Positions 18,363 through 26,549 of a DNA stretch of 64,000 nucleotides are shown here, piece after piece. Position numbers and translations under genes: made by a program. A model generated the notes under the pieces. That model was given only the letters and a program-made list of their open reading frames with translations. It had not been told where the DNA came from and searched no databases. Location of the stretch: contig QCPY01000001.1 of the NCBI GenBank assembly GCA_003212375.1, positions 62,001 to 126,000 on the forward strand. The letters run 5' to 3'. The DNA comes from Prochlorococcus sp. AG-442-N17 (GTDB lineage Bacteria; Cyanobacteriota; Cyanobacteriia; PCC-6307; Cyanobiaceae). Every line of letters starts with the position of its first letter. The first letter of the stretch is position 1.

Positions 18363-19256
18363 TTATACTCTCTTAGGTTTCTCATTAAAAGCAGCCAATA
18401 TCCTTGAAAATATATTTACTGATAGTATCGACAACACAAGAATAAAGGAAGCTGCCCAGGCTAATTTATTCTGGGCATCATATGGTTCTAGAGCAAAATT
18501 GTATATCAATACAGCCAAAGAACCCATCTCATAAAACAAGTCTCCAAAGCCTGTTATGTAGTAGTAAGAAAATAATGCCGTAAATATCAAGGGTGCTGTT
18601 TCACCCGCCGCCCTTGCTATTCCAAGTACAACCCCAGTAGCAATAGATCTAAAGGCAGAGGGCAATGTAACTTTCAATATAGTTGTATACATACTTGCTC
18701 CAACTCCAAGAGAAGCATATCTCAACTCATTAGGCACCAGTTTTAAACCTTCGTCAGTTGTCTTTATCACAGTAGGCAACATTAATATTGAAAGAGCCAT
18801 TCCTCCCGCTAAGCCACTGTACATACTTCCAAACAAGATCTTTGTTGAAACAATTAAGGCATAAATAAATACACCGGCAATTATTGAGGGGACTCCAGCT
18901 AAAACATTTACCCCAAATCTAATAAACTTTGAAAAAGCACCACCTTTAGAGTATTCAGCTAGATATATGCCACCGCCAACACCTATTGGTATGGCAATAA
19001 TTGAAGCAATACTAGTAATTATTAATGTCCCTATTAATGCAGGATTAATACCTCCTGCATCTAAATCATCTCCAGGAGGATTTGGTTCTAAAGTAAATAA
19101 TTCTGGTGTGATTTGAGATCCACCTTTGTAAAGTATATAAGTCACTAGAAAAATTAAAGGAAGTATTGCTATCAATGCACAAATAACGGATAAAGAAGTA
19201 AAGAATTTATCTCCTATATTTCTTGATAATCTTTTCTGATAATAAAGTGAATTCAT
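18363..19256 (-). CDS. pstA: Phosphate ABC transporter permease
   Basis: The 297-residue permease has six predicted membrane helices and the conserved coupling region [19 protein letters not shown] near residue 215, as in PstA. It forms the channel with PstC. The ATG at 19256 lies 6 bp after the pstC stop, so the genes are co-transcribed. Confidence 0.95.
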   Translation of the reverse strand: MNSLYYQKRLSRNIGDKFFTSLSVICALIAILPLIFLVTYILYKGGSQITPELFTLEPNPPGDDLDAGGINPALIGTLIITSIASIIAIPIGVGGGIYLAEYSKGGAFSKFIRFGVNVLAGVPSIIAGVFIYALIVSTKILFGSMYSGLAGGMALSILMLPTVIKTTDEGLKLVPNELRYASLGVGASMYTTILKVTLPSAFRSIATGVVLGIARAAGETAPLIFTALFSYYYITGFGDLFYEMGSLAVLIYNFALEPYDAQNKLAWAASFILVLSILSVNIFSRILAAFNEKPKRV

Positions 19257-19262
19257 AATTAT

Positions 19263-20210
19263 CTAATATTTGAGACTAAATTTCTTAACTAGCCATTGAG
19301 CAAAGATATTGACCACTAAAGATAGGGTCATCAGCACAAAAGCCGCATAAAAAAGTGATGAAACCTGACTTCCATCTGCCTCACCAAACTGATTTGCAAG
19401 CATAGAGGAAATGGTATATCCAGGAGATAATAAAGACCAACTAAATGCATTGGAATTCCCAATAATCATTGTGACAGCCATCGTTTCACCCATAGCCCTG
19501 CCTAAAGCCAATAGAACTCCTGCCATAATTCCTGATAATGCTGCCGGCAAAATCACTGAAAATATTGTTTTCCATCTGCTTGCTCCAATTCCATATGCTG
19601 CATTTCTTAGCTTTTTAGGAACCTGATTAAGTGAATCTCTTGCAATGGAGGTCACTATTGGCAAAAGCATTACAACTAAAATCAATATCGCTAACAAGGA
19701 ATTCCTGCCTGTAGGTTCTGTACTGAATATAGGTATCCAACCAAAGAAATTATGTAAAAAGACAAAAAAGACTCTAAAAAAAGGTTCCATAACAAATATT
19801 GCCCAAAGTCCTAACACAACTGATGGAATAGCTGCTAATAATTCAACAAAAGAACCTATTATTTCTCTAAAAACTTTAGGTACAAAGTCCTCAGTAATAA
19901 ATATTGCTGTTCCAACTCCCAAAGGGATAGTTATTAATAACGAAAGAAATGAAGTTACCAATGTGCCATAAATTGCAGTAAAAGCTCCGTATTCATCTTT
20001 TACTGGGTTCCATTCAGAGGTGACTAGAAACTTCAATCCATACCTTGAAAAGGATTCAAATGACTGAAAAAAAACTACTAAAATAATTCCTAAAAGTATT
20101 ATTGCTACGAAACTAGACAAGACTAGAGCAGTATTCTTGAAGATAATATCTATATTTTTTTCGATACCGAATCTTTTACGATTCTTGAAAAGAGTTAATT
20201 TCTCTTCCAT
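19263..20210 (-). CDS. pstC: Phosphate ABC transporter permease
   Basis: The 315-residue permease has a basic cytoplasmic N-terminus, about six membrane helices and the coupling motif LALGRAMGETMAVTMIIGN typical of PstC. It is the first gene of the operon. The upstream region carries a repeat resembling a Pho box, so induction by phosphate limitation through PhoB is likely. Confidence 0.95.
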   Translation of the reverse strand: MEEKLTLFKNRKRFGIEKNIDIIFKNTALVLSSFVAIILLGIILVVFFQSFESFSRYGLKFLVTSEWNPVKDEYGAFTAIYGTLVTSFLSLLITIPLGVGTAIFITEDFVPKVFREIIGSFVELLAAIPSVVLGLWAIFVMEPFFRVFFVFLHNFFGWIPIFSTEPTGRNSLLAILILVVMLLPIVTSIARDSLNQVPKKLRNAAYGIGASRWKTIFSVILPAALSGIMAGVLLALGRAMGETMAVTMIIGNSNAFSWSLLSPGYTISSMLANQFGEADGSQVSSLFYAAFVLMTLSLVVNIFAQWLVKKFSLKY

Positions 20211-20245
20211 TAAAAAAAGAATATCTCTATAAATCTACTACTAAA

Positions 20246-20275
20246 TGCTGTAAAAGACTTTAAGACGACTTAAAG
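20246..20275 (-). promoter_or_regulatory. Candidate Pho box upstream of pstC
   Basis: On the minus strand CTTTAAGT (20275-20268) and CTTAAAGT (20264-20257) are 8-mers 3 bp apart, followed with the same spacing by TTACAGCA. Repeats of 8 bases with an 11-bp period are the form of cyanobacterial PhoB sites (CTTAACCT-like). The site lies about 45-65 bp before the pstC start. Binding is inferred. Confidence 0.5.
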
Positions 20276-20383
20276 GTATATGAAAGTCATGATAATTTGA
20301 CATCTATTTAGAAATTTAAATATTTTCATCTGATTTATTTCACCCACAAATAATTTAGCAATTAATTCTGAATCTCGATCTAT

Positions 20384-21439
20384 CTACTTTAATAGTTCTA
20401 CTGCTACGACAAGATTTCCTAATAGTCCGTTCAAAATATTTAGCTGTTCTTTGCTACCAAAGGCTATTAATACTTGACCTGGCTGAAGTATGAAATTACC
20501 TCCTGGATTAGTGAACAATTTTTCATTTTCTTTAATAGCTAATATTTTTGCACCACTCTTTTTACCAATTCCAAGTTCCGAGAGTGATCTTTTCTCTGCT
20601 GTTTCAAAAAGACTAATATCATTACTTAATTCAAATTCTTCAATTTCACATTCACTTCCTGCTAAAAGATCTAGAAAATCAATGGCTATTGGTCTTAAAG
20701 CCATTGATGCCATCGCTCTTCCTGCTGCTATATAAGGGCTTACAACTATACTTGCACCAGCTAATCTCAATTTGCTTGCAGCTTCTTCAGTTCCAGCTCT
20801 TGCAATTACTCTTATTGAGTTTCTTATCCCTTTAGCACTTAAAACAACATATAAATTTGCAGCATCATTAGGTAAGGTAACAACCAAACTTTTACACTTA
20901 TCTAATCCTGCAAGTTTTAAAGTCTCATCAAGAGTCGCATCGGCACAAAGTACTTCTAAACCATTTTCTTCCGCTATTTTTTTTCTATCTTCATCACTCT
21001 CTACAACTATTATTGGAATATTCTGTGTTTTTATTTGATTAGATATTTCCTGACCTACCCTCCCATATCCGCACAAAATTACATGATTTTCCATTTTTCT
21101 AAGAATTCTTTTAAAACGTAATTCATTTACTCTTTGAAAATAGCCGGATTCAAATAATCTAACAGCTTTTTGAAAGGTAAATTGAATAAAAATTAATCCG
21201 CCAACGATTATTAGAACAGTAATTATTCTTCCTTCAGGACTTAATGGTTGAACTTCTCCAAAACCAATTGTGGTAATTGTGATTAAAACCATCCATAAGC
21301 AATCACCCCATTCCCAACCTTCTGTAATTCGATACCCAATAGCACCTAAAAAAAACAGAAAGAATAAAGAATAAATAAGACCAAACCAAGGCCTTAAGTA
21401 GTCTTTAATAAAATAGAACTCAAATAATCTAAGCTTCAT
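20384..21439 (-). CDS. Potassium channel with RCK (TrkA-N) domain
   Basis: The 351-residue protein has two membrane helices flanking a pore loop with the K+ selectivity filter TIGFGE at 57-62. A Rossmann-type RCK domain follows (VILCGYGRVGQEIS at about 114-127), then a TrkA-C-like domain (about 260-345, ending in VLIAFGSKEQL). This is the MthK/VKL-type architecture; the RCK domain senses a nucleotide or ion. It lies upstream of pstC on the same strand, separated by 173 bp, so it is probably a separate unit. Confidence 0.9.
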   Translation of the reverse strand: MKLRLFEFYFIKDYLRPWFGLIYSLFFLFFLGAIGYRITEGWEWGDCLWMVLITITTIGFGEVQPLSPEGRIITVLIIVGGLIFIQFTFQKAVRLFESGYFQRVNELRFKRILRKMENHVILCGYGRVGQEISNQIKTQNIPIIVVESDEDRKKIAEENGLEVLCADATLDETLKLAGLDKCKSLVVTLPNDAANLYVVLSAKGIRNSIRVIARAGTEEAASKLRLAGASIVVSPYIAAGRAMASMALRPIAIDFLDLLAGSECEIEEFELSNDISLFETAEKRSLSELGIGKKSGAKILAIKENEKLFTNPGGNFILQPGQVLIAFGSKEQLNILNGLLGNLVVAVELLK

Positions 21440-21616
21440 ATCCCTTATTATCGTTAACTATTCAAAAATTTCAAAAAATTTTTCTATTATGTTCCTAAAA
21501 GTATTTATTTGTTCAAGTGAAATACATATTAAGCAGGATAATAATATGCATTTTCGTAGCTCTTTGCATTAAACAAATGCTCTCAGTTTCAGGGGCAATT
21601 TAATTTATTCTTTTAA

Positions 21617-21751
21617 TTATTTCGGCTCAACTTTTACTGATTCAATTAAAAAATCAGAAGCTGTTCTTAACCAATCAGCTACAGTAAGACGTAAATCAGG
21701 TTGAGAATAAACCAGTACTACAATAATTCCGACTAATATTACTTTAAGCAT
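21617..21751 (-). CDS. Small membrane protein
   Basis: A 44-residue frame (MLKVILVGIIVVLVYSQPDL and onward) has an N-terminal membrane helix and an amphipathic C-terminal helix, ADWLRTASDFLIESVKVE. The arrangement looks deliberate and the codon usage resembles neighbouring genes. No family recognised. Confidence 0.6.
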   Translation of the reverse strand: MLKVILVGIIVVLVYSQPDLRLTVADWLRTASDFLIESVKVEPK

Positions 21752-21836
21752 AGTATTTCAAATATTCTCTCGAATTAAAGCACATTTATAGGGTAAAAAG
21801 AACCTTAAATAAATAAAAATCAGACTAATTACCTAA

Positions 21837-22190
21837 TTATAATTTTTCTAATTGATTAAACAAATATTCTACTCTTCTTGAATTTACCCCTAAATCTGAT
21901 TGACCTAATCTTGCAGCAGACCTTACTTGAATAATTCCTTTAGATCTATCTACGTAACTTCTTAAATCTAGTTTAAGTATCTCAAGATCATCTGGAAATC
22001 TAAAAATTGCGCTTCTGCAAATACCTCTCCAGTAATTTTTACCACTCTCAATAACTTCAGTTCTAGGTAAAGCTTCTGCTAAAGATACTAGTTGAAAAAA
22101 TTTCTGATCAACATTTATTAGCTTCTTTTCCACTAAAACACTATTTAGGGGATTTGTTATTGGAGCAAGGCCTTGAGCAGTAAAAATCAT
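21837..22190 (-). CDS. DUF1499 family protein
   Basis: The 117-residue product carries the family core, FRFPDDLEILKLD followed by IIQVRSAARLGQSDLGVNSRRVE, as in DUF1499 proteins. The function of the family is unknown. It is soluble in this form and near the usual length. The gene stands alone. Confidence 0.75.
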   Translation of the reverse strand: MIFTAQGLAPITNPLNSVLVEKKLINVDQKFFQLVSLAEALPRTEVIESGKNYWRGICRSAIFRFPDDLEILKLDLRSYVDRSKGIIQVRSAARLGQSDLGVNSRRVEYLFNQLEKL

Positions 22191-22309
22191 TTTATTAAAA
22201 ACTATTTAAACGTTCTAACTGATTTTTGATGCAAAGTGAGAGCAAAAAGAAAACTAATTTTCCTGAAACAATAAATCTTTCTGAATAATTTATTTATTTT
22301 AGATTTTTT

Positions 22310-22447
22310 TTAAAACTTCAGATCTTTGATTATCTTTTTTGATAAAGATGGTTGTCTATTCTGATTACTTTTCAATTTTTTTATCCAAAAAGAAACTCCA
22401 ATTAATATGAAAAGTTCAATAATAATTCCAATACCAATAATATCCAT
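22310..22447 (-). CDS. Single-span membrane microprotein
   Basis: A 45-residue frame has an N-terminal membrane helix (MDIIGIGIIIELFILIGVSF) and a basic tail. Its ATG overlaps the stop of the preceding minus-strand gene as TAATG, a translational-coupling arrangement that supports both ORFs. Confidence 0.55.
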   Translation of the reverse strand: MDIIGIGIIIELFILIGVSFWIKKLKSNQNRQPSLSKKIIKDLKF

Positions 22448-22539
22448 TATTTTTTCTTTTCTTTTGTCTTTTTAGATCCTTCAATATAAGGAACAAGAAT
22501 ATTTAATAACCATTTTTTAAAAGACTTAATTGGATTCAT
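22447..22539 (-). CDS. Small basic protein
   Basis: A 30-residue frame (MNPIKSFKKWLLNILVPYIE, ending KKTKEKKK) is an amphipathic helix with a lysine tail, plausible as a membrane-surface peptide. The stop overlaps the next start by one base, and the previous gene ends 3 bp upstream, so three tiny genes appear coupled. Confidence 0.5.
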   Translation of the reverse strand: MNPIKSFKKWLLNILVPYIEGSKKTKEKKK

Positions 22540-22542
22540 TAT

Positions 22543-22920
22543 TTACTTATCCTTGCTCCACAAACTTCTTCCCTTAATAAGATCCTCTATGTTAGGCCAA
22601 GCTGCTATTAATTCCTTAAGAGCTTTTCTATTAGGAGTATAGAAAATACATGAGAACGCACTAACTATATATAAAATGAACCAAACTTTATTTTCTGTAT
22701 AAGCTAAGAAGAACGAAAACATAAAACTCCCTAAAAAGAAAAAGAAAAGTAATCTATTTATAATTTCAAGAGGAGTTCTTTTTAACTTATAAAATGTTTT
22801 GTTTTTTATATCAATATCTTGTCCATATTTATTTTCGTAAGAACTAATTATTTCTTCCTCGAGAATCTCCTCATAATCTAGCTTAGAAGTGGAGTTAGAA
22901 GTATTTTTCATACTACCCAT
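22543..22920 (-). CDS. Two-span membrane protein, unknown
   Basis: The 125-residue protein has an acidic start, a charged linker (KLKRTPLEIINR), two membrane helices (about 57-95) and a cytoplasmic end, NRKALKELIAAWPNIEDLIK. It leads a run of three coupled minus-strand genes. No family recognised. Confidence 0.6.
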   Translation of the reverse strand: MGSMKNTSNSTSKLDYEEILEEEIISSYENKYGQDIDIKNKTFYKLKRTPLEIINRLLFFFFLGSFMFSFFLAYTENKVWFILYIVSAFSCIFYTPNRKALKELIAAWPNIEDLIKGRSLWSKDK

Positions 22921-23203
22921 AAACTTTTTATCAAACTTTTATATCTATTGAATATTATAAATCTTTGTAAGAAAAAACTTAAGTCAAAATTTTATATGAA
23001 TCTAATTAGACAAAAAGATCATGTTTTTGAAAATACTCAGAAATTGTTTTATTTATAAATGAGACATTACTAAAAATTTTCTTTTTAATTTTTTCTATTC
23101 TTTTGATCATTAGTAATAGGTACTTCTTATTAGATTTTTAACAATCGAAGAATTGAAAGGCAATATCTTATCATCGAGTTAGGATAATTAAAATTTAAAA
23201 TTT

Positions 23204-23515
23204 ATGCAAAGGTATTTAATCTCTTATGAATTTACAGATGGAGAAGATCAAGAAGAAGGTGGAGAGATGCTTATTAATTGGTATGAATCAGGTGGTCCTC
23301 AAAATAGGCCTGAAAACTACGAAGTGCATTCGTGGATCTTCATGGTTCAAAATGGCATTGGTCATTCCGTTGTAAGTGCGGATTCCTTAGAGACAATATG
23401 GAAACAGTGGCATCCTTGGAGAAGGCTTATGGATATTAATATTCAACCTTGTTTGGATCTAGATGAAACTGTGTCTTTATTTAAAAAGCAAAAAATGAAT
23501 ACTCGTATAGATTAA
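23204..23515 (+). CDS. DUF3303-like protein
   Basis: This 103-residue protein (MQRYLISYEFTDGEDQEEGG and onward) shows the DUF3303 order: a strand, then NWYESGGPQNRPENYEVHSWIF, a VVSADSLETIWKQWHPWRRL helix and a terminal strand with IQPCLDLDE. The fold should be a ferredoxin-like dimeric alpha/beta barrel unit. Function unknown. Confidence 0.65.
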   Translation: MQRYLISYEFTDGEDQEEGGEMLINWYESGGPQNRPENYEVHSWIFMVQNGIGHSVVSADSLETIWKQWHPWRRLMDINIQPCLDLDETVSLFKKQKMNTRID

Positions 23516-23610
23516 AAAGTCTATAGAGTATTTTTTTTAGTTATCTTTTAGTAGCCATCAATACTCCAAGCTTGCTTAACTGCGTTAAAAAGGAGCAAGA
23601 ATAATTTTCT

Positions 23611-23805
23611 ATGATGTTTGATTCTTATCACATTTACTTTAAAGGAGAAATTCTCTTTAAAAATCTAAGTAAAGATGAATTTGAATTTGTATGGGGTAAA
23701 CTTTACACTTCATACATAAATGCTCTAAATGACGAACTTACTTTTGAGATAATTAGTGAAAGCAGCGTTAAAGAGTCCGTTCATGATTTAGAACCTTCAT
23801 ATTGA
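23611..23805 (+). CDS. Hypothetical soluble protein
   Basis: The 64-residue product (MMFDSYHIYFKGEILFKNLS and onward) is alternating strand and helix and includes FEFVWGKLYTSYINAL. Either of two adjacent ATGs may start it. Related short proteins seem common in Prochlorococcus, but no named family is recognised. Confidence 0.55.
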   Translation: MMFDSYHIYFKGEILFKNLSKDEFEFVWGKLYTSYINALNDELTFEIISESSVKESVHDLEPSY

Positions 23806-23940
23806 TTTAAAAACTAAAAATTAATAATAAAAGTGAAAGTTTTTTCTACAATTTGCAATATATTTTTCTTCCTTGCTGATATAAAGTTTATATTCTTGAC
23901 TTCTTTCTAAGTATTCAAATTACAAATTTAAATAAATTCA

Positions 23941-24090
23941 TTGCCTTTGGAAAATGGTTCAATACCAATTTCTATAAAAAACGAGACTCCTGCCTTGCCT
24001 ACTGGCTTATCTTCTAGAGTAAATTACAAAAGTAGGAAAAGAATTTATTGGAATTATATTAAATTCAATTTCCACCATTACAATATCTAA
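23941..24090 (+). CDS. Possible short basic protein
   Basis: A 49-codon frame starts at TTG (MPLENGSIPISIKNETPALP) and ends SRKRIYWNYIKFNFHHYNI. Its last 26 bases overlap the end of the convergent gene. The Tyr/Trp-rich basic tail looks protein-like, but the start codon is weak. Confidence 0.3.
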   Translation: MPLENGSIPISIKNETPALPTGLSSRVNYKSRKRIYWNYIKFNFHHYNI

Positions 24091-24301
24091 CAGCCTGGGC
24101 ATTAGAACTGCCATTTTCTACTATTTCAACAACGCAACTATTAAAAACCTTAGATTGCTTTTTAACAGAGCAAAAACCAAACGCAATTGCCGCTAAAGCT
24201 ATTGCCGATACCAAATTTGAACCAAGTTGAATAAAACCATAAGCGATCATGATTTTTTTCTTACCGCCACATTTTTTTAATTCTTTCTTCTCTTCTGACA
24301 T
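24065..24301 (-). CDS. Small membrane protein with paired cysteines
   Basis: The 78-residue product has a lysine-rich start, one membrane helix (about residues 22-43, LGSNLVSAIALAAIAFGFC) and a short outer domain, VFNSCVVEIVENGSSNAQAV and RYCNGGN, with two Cys that may form a disulfide. No family recognised. Confidence 0.6.
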   Translation of the reverse strand: MSEEKKELKKCGGKKKIMIAYGFIQLGSNLVSAIALAAIAFGFCSVKKQSKVFNSCVVEIVENGSSNAQAVRYCNGGN

Positions 24302-24829
24302 TTTTTTTTGATGTTGTTCAACTTAATCTATAAGAATTAATTTCATTCTGAAAAATAAGAACAGAGAGAAAACCGAATTTAAAAAATTTTTTAAAAAATA
24401 CTAATTTTAAAAATTTAAGAAATTTGTAAATAATTTTTTTAATAAAATTTTTATTTTGAAACATGTTCAAAATTAAAAACAAGTTTCATTGGCAATAATT
24501 TTCTTAAGAATCAATAATTTTATTTTTCAGATAAAAGTGATGATCCCATTGTTATTTCAATAAGTTTAATTAGTTTTTAAACTACATTTAACCTTTTATT
24601 GATGAAGTATTAATACTTAAAAAATAATCTATAAAACCTAGTTTTGAACATGATCCCGAAGAGTTATCCACTTTTTCAACCTTTTTCAACAGGTTTTTCC
24701 ACAGCATGTAGATTAAATTCACTTTTCTATGTGCGAAATAGAATATAAGTATATTTTGTAAAAAATGTCACGCAGATTTTTTCTTTGATCGATAACATAA
24801 ATTTGAATTTTTTTACAATTAAATCTTTA
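24302..24829. other. 528-bp gene-free region with DnaA-box-like cluster
   Basis: No convincing reading frame was found on either strand. The left half is extremely A+T rich and contains a near-palindrome around TTTGAAACATGTTCAAA (about 24456). The right half holds four same-direction DnaA-box-like 9-mers (24664-24703), listed separately, and a repeat of TTGAACATG at about 24644. A regulatory or replication-related role is possible. Confidence 0.5.
24664..24703 (+). promoter_or_regulatory. Tandem DnaA-box-like sites
   Basis: Four 9-mers occur head to tail within 40 bp: TTATCCACT (24664), TTTTCAACC (24673), TTTTCAACA (24683) and TTTTCCACA (24695). The last equals the form usually given for cyanobacterial DnaA boxes, and the first differs from the E. 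coli box TTATCCACA by one base. dnaN and other origin genes are not nearby, so a DnaA-titrating or regulatory site is as likely as an origin. Confidence 0.45.
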
Positions 24830-24973
24830 ATGACTGAAAAAATAATTAAAAAAGATTTAAATCCCGAATCCAAAAAAGATCATAAGAAAGCAAATCTTGA
24901 AATTCTTACCGAAGAAAATGATCATTTGCTTAAAAGCCTTAAAAGACCAGGGGGATCCTTCAGAGCTGCTTAA
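24830..24973 (+). CDS. Small hydrophilic protein
   Basis: From the ATG at 24830 the product is 47 residues (MTEKIIKKDLNPESKKDHKK and onward), ending LLKSLKRPGGSFRAA. A longer in-frame start at 24785 would add a hydrophobic and asparagine-rich stretch and is less likely. No family recognised. Confidence 0.5.
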   Translation: MTEKIIKKDLNPESKKDHKKANLEILTEENDHLLKSLKRPGGSFRAA

Positions 24974-25278
24974 ATTTATAAATTTAATATTTAAATTTAA
25001 ATAAGTCTACTTAACAAAAATGAAAAAAATAATCCTAATAGAAATTAATTTCTGTAAAAATTTTGTCTAGTGGATTTAATTATTAACTTGAAGATTGAGA
25101 ATATAAATCATCAATTAAATAATTTATTACGATCAAACCGCAACAATAGCAATTAATCCTAGTTATATTAATAATATCTCTAGATGAGATTGGATAAATA
25201 TATTTTCTATATATCTTGAAATTTTAGACATTTTCTAAAACCTAACAATTTAACTAAGTTCAATACCTTCTTTATTCC
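24974..25278. other. 305-bp gene-free A+T-rich spacer
   Basis: No reading frame over 20 codons with a plausible start and no structured RNA was seen. The first 40 bases are almost pure A/T with short inverted repeats. It presumably contains the promoter of the zinc-finger gene at 25279. Confidence 0.4.
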
Positions 25279-25530
25279 ATGTCTACAAAAGAACTAAATG
25301 TAAATTACAAAAAGCTTTTAAACAAAGAAGATAAGGCAAATGGCCGAAAAGAAACTATTTCCTATTTAAATAGAGCTGCTAAACTCAAATCTAAAATCTC
25401 TTTATATACTAAAGTCAATTGCACCAAATGTAATGGCGTTGGTTACTTAAGAATCTCCTTAGCTGAATCAAGAACTTGTCTCTGCTGCTTTGGAAAAGGG
25501 TTTTTGGTTGAAGAGATTAAAAGAATTTAA
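25279..25530 (+). CDS. DnaJ-type zinc-finger microprotein
   Basis: The 83-residue protein has a basic helical start and a C-terminal pair of DnaJ-like zinc motifs: CTKCNGVGYL and CLCCFGKGF (CxxCxGxG-type, separated by 13 residues). One zinc can be bound by the four Cys. Such single-finger proteins occur in cyanobacteria, often beside photosynthesis genes, and may act in protein folding or redox binding. No J domain is present. Confidence 0.7.
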   Translation: MSTKELNVNYKKLLNKEDKANGRKETISYLNRAAKLKSKISLYTKVNCTKCNGVGYLRISLAESRTCLCCFGKGFLVEEIKRI

Positions 25531-25552
25531 CTTACTAAATATTGTATTAAAA

Positions 25553-25708
25553 ATGAAGGATCTCATTCAAGCCCACAAAAAGATGATAAGAACAGTTAAA
25601 GAACAAATGAGATTATCAGATTATGGAATGTATTGGCTTGCTTTTATAGAGGGAGGATTAACCATATGGCTATTAGAACGAATCTTTTTTCACTGGTTAA
25701 AGTTTTAA
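25553..25708 (+). CDS. Small membrane-associated protein
   Basis: A 51-residue frame from the ATG at 25553 (MKDLIQAHKKMIRTVKEQMR and onward) has a basic amphipathic helix followed by one membrane helix, YWLAFIEGGLTIWLLERIFF. An upstream in-frame start overlaps the zinc-finger gene and is unlikely. Confidence 0.5.
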   Translation: MKDLIQAHKKMIRTVKEQMRLSDYGMYWLAFIEGGLTIWLLERIFFHWLKF

Positions 25709-25807
25709 AAGTGGATTTCAATTTTTTTAATTTAATTCCTATTTTTAACTAGTTAATTAATATCGATTCGATTCAAATAGTTGTAGGATGTTAAAAATAT
25801 TAAGTAT

Positions 25808-26035
25808 ATGCAATTTTTAGGTTTAATTTTACTCGCGGCTAGTAGTTGGTATCTATGGAAACTCACATCCAACTATCTCGATGAGCCAACAAAAAAAGAA
25901 CTTTTAAATAGTTTTAATGGTCTTAAAAACAAATTTCAAGAGAGTAAACAAAGTTTTTCAAAAGCAAAAATAAGCGAGGCTTGGGAAAAATATAAAGAGG
26001 AAGGCGGTGCCCTTTCTAGTAAAGATAAAAAATAG
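25808..26035 (+). CDS. N-anchored membrane protein
   Basis: The 75-residue product has an N-terminal membrane helix (MQFLGLILLAASSWYLWKLT) and a charged helical cytoplasmic part. Its stop overlaps the GTG of the next gene by one base (TAGTG), indicating coupling. No family recognised. Confidence 0.6.
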   Translation: MQFLGLILLAASSWYLWKLTSNYLDEPTKKELLNSFNGLKNKFQESKQSFSKAKISEAWEKYKEEGGALSSKDKK

Positions 26036-26289
26036 TGGAATATTTTAGTATCACAAGTTTTACTAAAGAAATTTCTAGAATTGACTTAATTGGAATTTTA
26101 GTAGGGCATTTTATATTTGCTATAGCTTTGACAAAACTTTTGGATTGGTCATGGTTAAAAAATTTAATGACAGAGGAGGATAAAATAAAGATGCTCAATA
26201 GTTACACATGGAAAGACTTGTTAGCTGATGGGGCAATAATTGCAGTAGTAATTGGAATTATTTTTCTCATAGTTAGTATATTTCTGTAA
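26035..26289 (+). CDS. Two-span membrane protein
   Basis: The 84-residue product starts at a GTG overlapping the previous stop. It has two membrane helices (about 17-38 and 63-84) separated by a charged loop, NLMTEEDKIKMLNSYTWKDL. The next gene starts at the base after its stop, so four genes from 25808 to 26484 look like one transcript. Confidence 0.6.
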   Translation: MEYFSITSFTKEISRIDLIGILVGHFIFAIALTKLLDWSWLKNLMTEEDKIKMLNSYTWKDLLADGAIIAVVIGIIFLIVSIFL

Positions 26290-26382
26290 ATGGATATAAC
26301 GTTTATACTTTTAATATTTTTATTGGCCTCGTTATTAATTTTTGCCGAAATTATTAAGTCTTCAGATAAATACCCCAAATAA
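26290..26382 (+). CDS. Single-helix membrane microprotein
   Basis: A 30-residue frame (MDITFILLIFLLASLLIFAE, ending KSSDKYPK) starts at the base after the preceding stop. Together with the next ORF it gives an unbroken series of gapless junctions. Function unknown. Confidence 0.5.
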   Translation: MDITFILLIFLLASLLIFAEIIKSSDKYPK

Positions 26383-26484
26383 ATGTCAGAATTTTCAAGC
26401 AACTCATCATCAGGTTGGTATTTAATTGCAATCGTAAGTACAATTTCTTTCTTGTCTTTGATATATTTTGGTAAAAAAAAATAA
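26383..26484 (+). CDS. Single-helix membrane microprotein
   Basis: A 33-residue frame (MSEFSSNSSSGWYLIAIVST, ending LIYFGKKK) has one helix and a lysine end. It starts at the base following the previous stop, with no spacer at all. Confidence 0.5.
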   Translation: MSEFSSNSSSGWYLIAIVSTISFLSLIYFGKKK

Positions 26485-26549
26485 ATTAATTTGATTCGTT
26501 TTTCTTCAAAATAAAAATTTATTTAATAAGCAGTTAATAAAAATTACAA

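Noticed and set aside
19645-19971. 108-codon antisense frame inside pstC
   Set aside because: Complement of membrane-helix codons in pstC; no ribosome site and no recognisable domain.
24664-24703. DnaA-box-like cluster taken as the chromosome origin
   Set aside because: No dnaN, dnaA or other origin genes lie near, and the cluster is only 40 bp. A regulatory or titration site is a safer reading.
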